Shown one piece after another: positions 29,635 to 34,635 of a DNA stretch of 34,635 nt. The position numbers and the translations under genes were made by a program. Below the pieces are notes generated by a model. That model ran no database searches and was not told the origin of the DNA. It worked only from the letters and a program-made list of their open reading frames with translations. Position 1 is the stretch's first letter; each line of letters opens with the position of its first letter. Source of the stretch: a virus; the IMG/VR virus record IMGVR_UViG_3300012532_000009, positions 1 through 34,635 of that record. One strand, written 5' to 3'.

Positions 29635-29774
29635 GTGGCCCGGGTAGGCCGGGGTAGCTCAACAGGGAGAGCACCGGGAAGCGGCGGAGAGGAACTCGGC
29701 CGATCCGCTATCACCCGTCCCCAGTACCGGATGTTGCGGGTTCGAGTCCCGTCCCCGGCTGATTCCCGGGCCAC
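29635..29774. repeat. Perfect 10-bp inverted repeat flanking the tRNA-like gene
   Basis: GTGGCCCGGG (29635-29644) and CCCGGGCCAC (29765-29774) are exact complements lying three bases before and four after the tRNA-like element. Together with the acceptor stem they would form a long interrupted helix in the precursor, perhaps a processing signal. Confidence 0.7.
29648..29760 (+). tRNA. tRNA-like gene with oversized anticodon loop
   Basis: The acceptor stem GCCGGGG/CCCCGGC is a perfect 7 bp. D-arm GCTC-AACAGGGA-GAGC has the standard GG; T-arm GCGGG-TTCGAGT-CCCGT is standard. Variable loop ATGTT, discriminator T, no encoded CCA. The anticodon stem is CCGG (29674-29677) with CCGG (29727-29730), leaving 48-49 nt where 7 are normal. 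An internal hairpin GCGGA/TCCGC sits in the excess. Removing 40 nt (29678-29717) would give a perfect CCGGT/ACCGG stem and loop CCCCAGT, anticodon CCA (Trp) but without U33. Intron-bearing tRNA, decayed tRNA or tRNA mimic; identity uncertain. Confidence 0.65.
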
Positions 29775-29792
29775 TTCGCCGAAGGGCGCGGC

Positions 29793-30311
29793 GTGACTAA
29801 GCGCCCACGCCGTCACTCTAAACGCGGCCGCTGTCATTGTGGCGACTTCCACGGCGACTCGCCCAGAACAGCCGACGCGGTGTGGGTGGACCTCGAGGCC
29901 ATCATTGGCCAGGCCAAGCTCCTTCAATCCCGCTACGCCCACGCCCACGACTACGCCTACTCGAGCCACGGCTACGGGAGCGAGTTCCAGGGCGTGGGCA
30001 AGATCCAGTCATATTGCGATGGCCGGGAAAGCGAAGGTGGCTCGACCGCCTCTCTGGGAAGCACCGACCCGGACAACCCCAAGAAGAAGCTTCGTGGACA
30101 TGTCAACAACGCGGACCAGCAAATCGCGGAGGCCTACTCCAAGATCCGGGCTGCATTCACCGCGCTGGACAAGGTATACGGTCGGCGCAACTCCGAAGCT
30201 CGGCCTGTGGCGCGGCCGGTCGTGGATGCGGGCTTCCGGTACAGCAAGGGGCCCGAGATCGAGGCCCTCAAAGAGAAACAGCGTAGCCGCTGGGAGCGGG
30301 GCGAGGAATGA
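29793..30311 (+). CDS. Hypothetical protein
   Basis: 172 aa, GTG 29793, weak GAAGGG site. Basic N-terminus with a CHC pair and His (RGRCHCGDFHGD), His/Tyr-rich centre (YAHAHDYAYSSHGYG), then helices (NNADQQIAEAYSKIRAAFTA). Metal binding is plausible. No family recognised. Overlaps the methyltransferase-like gene by ATGA. Confidence 0.6.
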   Translation: MTKRPRRHSKRGRCHCGDFHGDSPRTADAVWVDLEAIIGQAKLLQSRYAHAHDYAYSSHGYGSEFQGVGKIQSYCDGRESEGGSTASLGSTDPDNPKKKLRGHVNNADQQIAEAYSKIRAAFTALDKVYGRRNSEARPVARPVVDAGFRYSKGPEIEALKEKQRSRWERGEE

Positions 30312-30640
30312 CCGAGTGGGAGATCCGCGTGGGTGACGTCCGCGACGTGCTTAGCCTGCCGCTGCTGCGGAACCTTCGATCTGTCTGGACCATCCCGACC
30401 GAACCATTCCCCCAAGCCCACTTCGCCACATTCCCCAAGGCCCTAGTCGAGCCCTGCATCAAGGCTGGCTCCCGGCCAGGTGACCTGGTGCTTGATCCTT
30501 TCGCCGGCTCGGGAACGACCGGCGTGGTGGCCCTCCAGCCCAGTCGGCGGTTCATCGGGATCGATCTCTCGCCCGTCTACGCGGAGATGGCCGAACGGCG
30601 AATCCACAACGAATGTGGGCTTTGGTCGGTGATGTCATGA
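30308..30640 (+). CDS. DNA methyltransferase-like protein lacking the catalytic motif
   Basis: 110 aa. The start IRVGDVRDVL resembles the first strand of beta-class N4/N6 methyltransferases, and VWTIPTEPFPQAHFATFP plus DPFAGSGTTG (residues 63-72, SAM-binding motif I) and RFIGIDLSPVY belong to their last third. The segment that should lie between, including the (D/S)PPY catalytic motif, is absent, apparently by an in-frame deletion. It could bind SAM but should not methylate unless a partner supplies the motif; I see none in this window. Confidence 0.75.
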   Translation: MTEWEIRVGDVRDVLSLPLLRNLRSVWTIPTEPFPQAHFATFPKALVEPCIKAGSRPGDLVLDPFAGSGTTGVVALQPSRRFIGIDLSPVYAEMAERRIHNECGLWSVMS

Positions 30641-30915
30641 ACCGGGGCGGGGCAAGCCGTCACGTCCATACTGAGCGGGAATGGGTTGGTGGAGGACCAG
30701 GTGAGGGGGACTGGCGGCTTATGGAATGTCAGCGGTGTCTTGCCCGCGAGCACCGCATTGAGGCACTGGAGCGGGAATTAGACGATAAGCGGAATGGGTT
30801 CCCTGCCGAGCATGAACTAGCTACAGAGAACCAGCGGTTGCACAAGCGCCTCATTGAAGAGCAGGCCTATGCCGAACGTCTAGCCTCGGCCCTAGCACAG
30901 TATGACCATGACTAG
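30637..30915 (+). CDS. Coiled-coil protein with CxxC
   Basis: 92 aa, ATGA overlap. CQRC, then a long charged coiled coil (HRIEALERELDDKRNGFPAE, TENQRLHKRLIEEQAYAERL). Possibly oligomeric. Similar in style to the proteins at 30902 and 32658. Confidence 0.6.
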   Translation: MNRGGASRHVHTEREWVGGGPGEGDWRLMECQRCLAREHRIEALERELDDKRNGFPAEHELATENQRLHKRLIEEQAYAERLASALAQYDHD

Positions 30916-31114
30916 TACCACTTATGAGGAACTAGCACGGCGGCTAGAGGGGGTAGAAGCCGAGAACGTCCGCCTGCGGGAGGTGCTGGAGCGGGCCGAA
31001 GGCTTCCGTGCAGAGATTGTCATAGAGGCATTCACAGCGCCGGATGCGGATTGGGGCACCATCTTGGACTCGCTGCGTGCCCGTATTCGCGATGCAAAGA
31101 AGGTGAAGCCATGA
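30902..31114 (+). CDS. Coiled-coil mini-protein
   Basis: 70 aa, ATG 30902 or 30908. RRLEGVEAENVRLREVLERA is a clear coiled coil; the end DWGTILDSLRARIRDAKK parallels the 32658 protein, so the two are probable paralogues. Function unknown. Confidence 0.6.
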   Translation: MTMTSTTYEELARRLEGVEAENVRLREVLERAEGFRAEIVIEAFTAPDADWGTILDSLRARIRDAKKVKP

Positions 31115-31470
31115 CCAGCGCCACCCACCGCTGTGACTACGCCGACCGTCTCTTCAGGAACTACATCCGCGAACGGGACAAGACCTGCCAGATGGAAAGT
31201 CCGGGGTGTTTGGGCGAGCTTCAGGCAGCGCACTTCATCGGCCGGGGCCGGAAAAGCGTTCGCTGGAATCGGGACAACGCCTGCCTGCTCTGCGAAGAGC
31301 ACCACAGACGCCTGGACACCGATCCCATCGGGAAACACTCATTCTTCGCCGACCGCCTAGGAGAAGAGCGGTTCACCTCTCTACACATGAAGTCCCGAGA
31401 GGCGTTCGATCGCGACTATGACCGCGTGATTAGGGAACTTCGCGAACTGAAGCGCTCATTGGCGCAATAG
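31111..31470 (+). CDS. NinG/HNH-like endonuclease
   Basis: 119 aa, ATGA overlap. Cys26, Cys33, His41 (QAAHFIGRGRKSVRWN), Cys58 and Cys61 with His64/65 (CLLCEEHHRRLD) form the zinc/HNH layout of NinG/Rap-like phage nucleases, and the C-terminus LGEERFTSL follows their usual end. Likely acts on recombination or replication intermediates. Single-gene assignment; plain HNH is the alternative. Confidence 0.72.
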   Translation: MTSATHRCDYADRLFRNYIRERDKTCQMESPGCLGELQAAHFIGRGRKSVRWNRDNACLLCEEHHRRLDTDPIGKHSFFADRLGEERFTSLHMKSREAFDRDYDRVIRELRELKRSLAQ

Positions 31471-31474
31471 GGGG

Positions 31475-31503
31475 TTGACGCGGACGAGAAATGCTGGTAA
31501 AAG
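31475..31503 (+). promoter_or_regulatory. Internal sigma70-like promoter
   Basis: TTGACG (31475-31480), 17-base spacer, TAAAAG (31498-31503). It lies right after the stop at 31470, in one of the few gaps of the early operon, and would start transcripts near 31510. Confidence 0.45.
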
Positions 31504-31517
31504 GGGGTCAGTCTATT

Positions 31518-32114
31518 GTGGTGAGTTGTGCCCCGCGGTTGCCGAACATGAATCCCGAAGCCCTTACGACCGAAGACGCCATGGGCTGGATCGCGGTGCA
31601 GATATGCCCTTGGTGTAAACGCGGGCCCTTCCGTTCATTGGGGCTGCACATCTGGCAAGCCCACGGATATTCCGCCGACGAATGCCGGAAACTTTGGGGC
31701 TTGCAACATGGCCAACCCCTGGCAGATCCAGACTTATCAGCGGATCTTTCAGAGATCCATAAGCGCCTCGGCTCCGCTAAGCGACTTCCCAAGAAAACTC
31801 CTACCGAGATGGCGGAGCTAGCTCGGCGGGGTAGGGGACGACCCAAGAGGGCTCAATGGCGGCTTGCCCGGCAGCGGCCACTTGTTCACGGTGAGGGTGG
31901 TTGGGGCTATGAGCGTGGTTGCCGGTGTGCAGATTGTAAAGCAGCCCATGCTCGCCACGAGGATGCGCGGCGTCGAGCCATGGGCGTACCCAAGCGCCGC
32001 CCCGCTGAGCATGGAACGTATTCCAAATATACCGATGGTTGTCGTTGTGGGCCATGCCGTGCCGCCTCCGCTGCCTACGCTCGCGGTCTTCGTGCGCGGA
32101 AACGCATGCGGTAA
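31518..32114 (+). CDS. Multi-zinc-finger protein with Ros/MucR-like finger
   Basis: About 198 aa from GTG 31518; GTG 31521 and ATG 31548 are alternatives, and the promoter at 31475 argues against ATG 31491. A C2H2 finger CPWCKRGPFRSLGLHIWQAH resembles the Ros/MucR DNA-binding finger. Near the C-terminus two copies of a GCRCxxC knuckle (YERGCRCADCKAAH and YTDGCRCGPCRAA) each sit before a basic helix. The linker is basic and Pro-rich. Probably a DNA-binding regulator. Confidence 0.66.
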   Translation: MVSCAPRLPNMNPEALTTEDAMGWIAVQICPWCKRGPFRSLGLHIWQAHGYSADECRKLWGLQHGQPLADPDLSADLSEIHKRLGSAKRLPKKTPTEMAELARRGRGRPKRAQWRLARQRPLVHGEGGWGYERGCRCADCKAAHARHEDARRRAMGVPKRRPAEHGTYSKYTDGCRCGPCRAASAAYARGLRARKRMR

Positions 32115-32153
32115 GGACAGATCTGCCCCCAGTCTGCATTCCGTGCAAGGAAA

Positions 32154-32360
32154 TTGCCTCAAACCCGAATGATCTTTCGTACCAGTCCTCCACCCACGCC
32201 GCCAGCCGTTTGCCCTTCTTGCCTAAAGGCCATGGCCCCCCACTGCCTCACACTGACCGACCACAAGCCATGTCCAGCAAACTGGTCGGCCTGCATCCGC
32301 TGCCGGTGTGTGTGGAATGAGACCCAACGTAAGAGATACTCACCAGGAGGCACCGCGTGA
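32154..32360 (+). CDS. Small zinc-knuckle protein
   Basis: 68 aa from TTG 32154 (AAGGAAA just upstream) or 63 aa from ATG 32169. CPSC, then CPANWSACIRCRC, then VWNETQ. Probable one- or two-zinc domain. Starts uncertain. Confidence 0.5.
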   Translation: MPQTRMIFRTSPPPTPPAVCPSCLKAMAPHCLTLTDHKPCPANWSACIRCRCVWNETQRKRYSPGGTA

Positions 32361-32638
32361 CCGCCGAAGTTGTAACGGCGGTGCGGTACTCCATATTCGC
32401 GGAAGATCCTGAACTCCACCGCTGGCGAGCCGCCGCTACGTGTCACCGCTGCGCCAATGTGGACGACCTTATTCCGGTGGCGGATTTCTTCCTGTGCCGC
32501 GAGTGCAAGACAGGCGGACGCCGACTAGCACCCAAACGGACTTCTAGCGGACCACGTTTCAAGTCCGCCTCCCGCCCACGACCTCGTGGCGGATATCTAG
32601 CTTCGTGGTCTTCGCAGAGCAGCGGGACGACTCCTTAG
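32357..32638 (+). CDS. Zinc-ribbon-like protein with basic tail
   Basis: 93 aa, GTGA overlap. CHRC and CREC pairs about 24 residues apart, then a Ser/Arg/Pro-rich basic tail (KRTSSGPRFKSASRPRPRGG). Likely nucleic-acid-binding. Confidence 0.6.
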   Translation: MTAEVVTAVRYSIFAEDPELHRWRAAATCHRCANVDDLIPVADFFLCRECKTGGRRLAPKRTSSGPRFKSASRPRPRGGYLASWSSQSSGTTP

Positions 32639-32657
32639 AGTTGAGTGCGGAGGACTT

Positions 32658-32912
32658 GTGAGCGAACGACATGTTGGTGCTGCCTGGGAAGAGATTGTGG
32701 AGAGGCTCAAGGCCGAAAACGCCCGCTATAAGCATGCATTAGAGCGAGCCGTAGGCGGGAAGGCTCGGTTTGAGGCCGAGAACGCCCGGCTGCGGCAGGC
32801 GCTGAAGAATCTGGCCGAGTTCGATACGGACTGGACCCTCGACCTTGACGAGAACATGGCTCGTGCTCGTGCCGCTGCCCGCCGTGCGCTCAAGGAGCGA
32901 AGCGATGGCTGA
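32658..32912 (+). CDS. Coiled-coil mini-protein, paralogue of 30902
   Basis: 84 aa, GTG start. Repeated AENAR segments in a long helix (EEIVERLKAENARYKHALER) and an end DTDWTLDLDENMARARAAAR that parallels the 30902 protein. Function unknown. Confidence 0.58.
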   Translation: MSERHVGAAWEEIVERLKAENARYKHALERAVGGKARFEAENARLRQALKNLAEFDTDWTLDLDENMARARAAARRALKERSDG

Positions 32913-33123
32913 CATCTGGACCTTCGGTCCACCCAAAGACTCGAATACGCAGTACGGCGACGGAACCATCGTTCCCCACCGTATGTGGGTCGTCAGCCTA
33001 AACGGCGTTGCCATCGGCGAGCTCGAGCTCCACTGTCACAAGAGACACGGGCCTGACGGCGTGGTGGATGTCAGCTACGGCCTGACCGCGATTACCTATG
33101 GCCCACCGCCGGGCGGCAATTGA
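32905..33123 (+). CDS. Hypothetical beta-rich protein
   Basis: 72 aa, ATGG at 32905 overlapping the previous end. Strands MWVVSLNGVAIGELELHCH and VVDVSYGLTAITYG. No family recognised. TTGA overlap with the micropeptide that follows. Confidence 0.55.
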   Translation: MADIWTFGPPKDSNTQYGDGTIVPHRMWVVSLNGVAIGELELHCHKRHGPDGVVDVSYGLTAITYGPPPGGN

Positions 33124-33203
33124 TCGCCTGGACACTAGCCCTCGCCGTGATCTACGTGACCTTCAAGGTGGCTTGGTGGGCTGGAACCAGAAGCTGGCGC
33201 TGA
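33120..33203 (+). CDS. 27-residue membrane micropeptide
   Basis: TTG 33120 overlaps the previous stop (TTGA) and the TGATG at its end overlaps the next start. Single span (AWTLALAVIYVTFKVAWW) with a basic tail (GTRSWR). Third of its kind in the early operon. Confidence 0.5.
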   Translation: MIAWTLALAVIYVTFKVAWWAGTRSWR

Positions 33204-33346
33204 TGTGGGAATGCAAGCTTTGTGGCTGTGCCACGCTCGAGGACAGATGTTGGTATTGCGGCCGGCTCAGGTCGGGTGAGTTGGTCAAGTTCGAAGGGGA
33301 TCGGGAAGACTCCCAGTTCGAGCTCTACGGCGGCGATGGACCGTGA
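33203..33346 (+). CDS. 47-residue zinc ribbon
   Basis: TGATG coupling. CKLC followed about 13 residues later by CWYC, then an acidic tail. This is a minimal zinc ribbon. Function unknown. Confidence 0.6.
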   Translation: MWECKLCGCATLEDRCWYCGRLRSGELVKFEGDREDSQFELYGGDGP

Positions 33347-33645
33347 ATGAGCCGAAACCGGGGACCCTAGACCTGGGGGACGGGTTCTCGGCTCGCTACT
33401 ACGTCTGGTCGCCTGATCGTGATCTGAATCCTCAGTATGAGGGGATCCCCGACCAGGACCGAGCTGGCCTGATTCTCACCTGTCCGCATGGAGAGGCAGG
33501 GGTTCCATTCGCCGGCCGGGTTCCTGGAGGGGGCCAGGGATGGAGGGTTCTTTCCGAGGACCCCCTAACCCTAGAACCATCAATCCTCCCCCCGGACTGC
33601 GGTTGTCATGGCTTCATCCGAGAAGGGCGATGGATCTCGGCGTGA
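33343..33645 (+). CDS. Hypothetical protein
   Basis: 100 aa, GTGA overlap. Contains FSARYYVWSPDRDLNPQYEG, a LTCPHGE segment and a DCGCHGFIREG ending, so a Cys/His metal site is possible. No family recognised. Confidence 0.55.
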   Translation: MNEPKPGTLDLGDGFSARYYVWSPDRDLNPQYEGIPDQDRAGLILTCPHGEAGVPFAGRVPGGGQGWRVLSEDPLTLEPSILPPDCGCHGFIREGRWISA

Positions 33646-33857
33646 ACTGGGATACCAACACTTGGGTTGTGGAAGGAGCGCAGAGGGTCGTGTTCGGCGT
33701 GTACGAGAAGTTGACGCCATGCTGGGCCCACGCCGGTGACTGCTCTGCAGACGATCCATATTGCGCCGCGAGCCGCATCACCAGCGGCCACCCCTGTAAC
33801 AAGCCCGGCAGTGGTCGACTAGGTCTCTGCCCCGAGCATGAGAAGGTCGTGTTGTAA
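33642..33857 (+). CDS. Small Cys-rich protein
   Basis: 71 aa from GTG 33642 (GTGA overlap); ATG 33630 is in the same frame. Five Cys and three His (CWAHAGDC, YCAAS, HPCNK, LCPEHE) suggest one or two zinc ions. The end LCPEH is common in phage zinc proteins. Confidence 0.58.
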   Translation: MNWDTNTWVVEGAQRVVFGVYEKLTPCWAHAGDCSADDPYCAASRITSGHPCNKPGSGRLGLCPEHEKVVL

Positions 33858-34004
33858 ATGGTCAAGCCAGTAAAGACCCCGCCCTCAGGCCGCCCCCAAC
33901 GCATCGCCCCGGCTCGGCGTGGCCCTCAGCCCATCCAAAGACCACCTCAGCGTAATCCCGGTATCCCCGGTGGTCGACCCGGCCCTGCTCGTAAGGGCAG
34001 GTAG
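33858..34004 (+). CDS. Proline/arginine-rich basic peptide, 48 residues
   Basis: ATG directly after the previous stop. 13 Pro, 9 Arg, 3 Lys and no Asp or Glu in 48 residues (for example RGPQPIQRPPQRNPGIPGG). No predicted fold. Coupled to its neighbours without gaps, so probably translated. Composition suits RNA or DNA binding; it also recalls Pro/Arg-rich ribosome-binding peptides, which is only a resemblance. Confidence 0.5.
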   Translation: MVKPVKTPPSGRPQRIAPARRGPQPIQRPPQRNPGIPGGRPGPARKGR

Positions 34005-34181
34005 GTGAAGAGCGGCGTGGTCGATCCGGTGAAGTTTGATTTGGTGGTTCGCTATGGCGGCAAGAAGGTTACGCGCCAAGGTGAGATATCAGCCAATGCG
34101 GTAGTTGACCCCGACGTGGACATACTGGGGTTTCTCCTGAGCGATGCCATTCGACCAATGTTCGAGGCCCTGCTCAAATGA
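34005..34181 (+). CDS. 58-residue hypothetical protein
   Basis: GTG 34005 directly after the previous stop; ATGA overlap with the next gene. Strand-rich N-terminus (FDLVVRYGGKKVTRQGEI) and a helix (LGFLLSDAIRPMFEALL). Unknown. Two genes before the terminase region, but too short to be called a small terminase. Confidence 0.52.
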   Translation: MKSGVVDPVKFDLVVRYGGKKVTRQGEISANAVVDPDVDILGFLLSDAIRPMFEALLK

Positions 34182-34366
34182 GATGGGCGCCTTCGAAGCC
34201 GGACCATTGTGAGACTCAATACTGTTGGGTCAATGGCGTTCGGCTAGTACGGCTCGAGATACACGATGACGTTCATGGTTGGTGGCGTACTGGCTGGCGT
34301 ACCGAAGCACAGATTGCCCGGAACATACAACAGCTGCTGGCCCTTGAGTTCAACCATGGGGGGTAA
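34178..34366 (+). CDS. 62-residue hypothetical protein
   Basis: ATGA coupling. Trp/His-rich (CWVNGVRLVRLEIHDDVHGW) with a C-terminal helix ARNIQQLLALEF. It overlaps the HNH start by 11 bases. No family recognised. Confidence 0.52.
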   Translation: MRWAPSKPDHCETQYCWVNGVRLVRLEIHDDVHGWWRTGWRTEAQIARNIQQLLALEFNHGG

Positions 34367-34635
34367 CAACGCCCCCCTACTGTGGGGAAGGTGGGCCAAG
34401 AAGAGCCGGGGCACCCCCAAGAACAACTACCCACACTCCTACCAGGAGCTCCGTGTTGAGGTACTGGCTGGAGGCAGGTGCTGTGTGTGTGGTGGTGGGC
34501 CCACGATGAAGGACCCGCTTGAGGTGGACCACATAGTACCCATCGAGCTCGGCGGCACGCACGCCAGAGAGAACCTGAGACCAATGCATCGAAGCCACAA
34601 TCGTCGGCGTGGAGCCGAGCTTGCGAATCACTTGC
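34356..34635 (+). CDS. HNH endonuclease next to terminase, 5' part
   Basis: ATG 34356. The frame is open to the right edge and continues at base 1 to 74 (117 aa in all). CVCGGGPTMKDPLEVDHIVP, then IELGGTHARENLRPMHRSHN, is a classic HNH core with a CxxC zinc pair. In many HK97-like phages an HNH protein encoded beside terminase is needed for cos cleavage and packaging (HK97 gp74 is the model). Here it is directly coupled to a terminase that appears to lack a working nuclease site, strengthening that role. Confidence 0.87.
   Translation, partial: MGGNNAPLLWGRWAKKSRGTPKNNYPHSYQELRVEVLAGGRCCVCGGGPTMKDPLEVDHIVPIELGGTHARENLRPMHRSHNRRRGAELANHL

Noticed and set aside
1-34635. CRISPR array, rRNA genes, insertion sequence with terminal repeats
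   Set aside because: No regularly spaced repeats, no rRNA-like sequence and no transposase with inverted ends were found; the IS110-like gene has no visible element boundaries.

Overview
The window reads as a complete genome of a temperate, long-tailed (siphovirus-type) phage of a GC-rich actinobacterium. A WhiB-family regulator at 29111-29620, a gene type confined to Actinobacteria and their phages, is the strongest host clue. GC-rich codons, frequent GTG/TTG starts and a phage-type GH25 lysin agree. The genome appears circular, or circularly permuted, in the assembly: an HNH endonuclease frame that is open at base 34635 continues without a stop into base 1 and ends at 72-74, overlapping the terminase start as ATGA.

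Layout. (1) 71-16.1 kb, plus strand: late genes. These are terminase large subunit, HK97-type portal, prohead protease, major capsid protein, connector, small virion proteins, major tail protein, tail chaperones G and G-T (frameshift), an HK97 gp10-like protein, tape measure, and tail-tip proteins including one with a LamG-like lectin insert. Three free-standing homing-type nucleases and a remnant of a fourth lie between these genes. A zinc-ribbon gene sits on the opposite strand. (2) 16.1-18.3 kb: lysis cassette with a GH25 lysin, a coiled-coil/membrane protein, a holin and another small membrane protein. (3) 18.3-19.7 kb: a metallophosphoesterase and small genes. (4) 19.7-22.6 kb: lysogeny region, mostly minus strand. 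It holds a structured non-coding segment, a 57-codon minus-strand gene, a lipoprotein and a secreted protein (likely lysogen-expressed cargo), a tyrosine integrase and an HTH repressor candidate. The switch has two divergent promoters of identical geometry, each placed so that its transcript would be leaderless. (5) 22.7-34.6 kb, plus strand: a compact early operon of about 40 small genes, mostly joined by GTGA/ATGA overlaps. It carries an HTH protein, HNH nucleases, a putative recombination (annealing) protein, an IS110-like C-terminal-domain protein, a DnaD-like replication protein, a DnaA domain IV-like protein, MerR-like and WhiB-like regulators, a tRNA-like gene with an oversized anticodon loop, a methyltransferase lacking its catalytic motif, a NinG/HNH-like nuclease, many CxxC mini-proteins and several single-span membrane micropeptides.

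Most unusual points: the terminase seems to have lost most acidic residues of its nuclease site while an HNH nuclease abuts it; the twin leaderless switch; the repressor frame running about 490 bases into the integrase gene; the tRNA-like gene with a 48-nt anticodon loop inside a perfect 10-bp outer inverted repeat; an internal ribosome binding site in the lysin; and a set of 27-31-residue membrane peptides. All functional calls come from reading motifs by eye; no database search was made.
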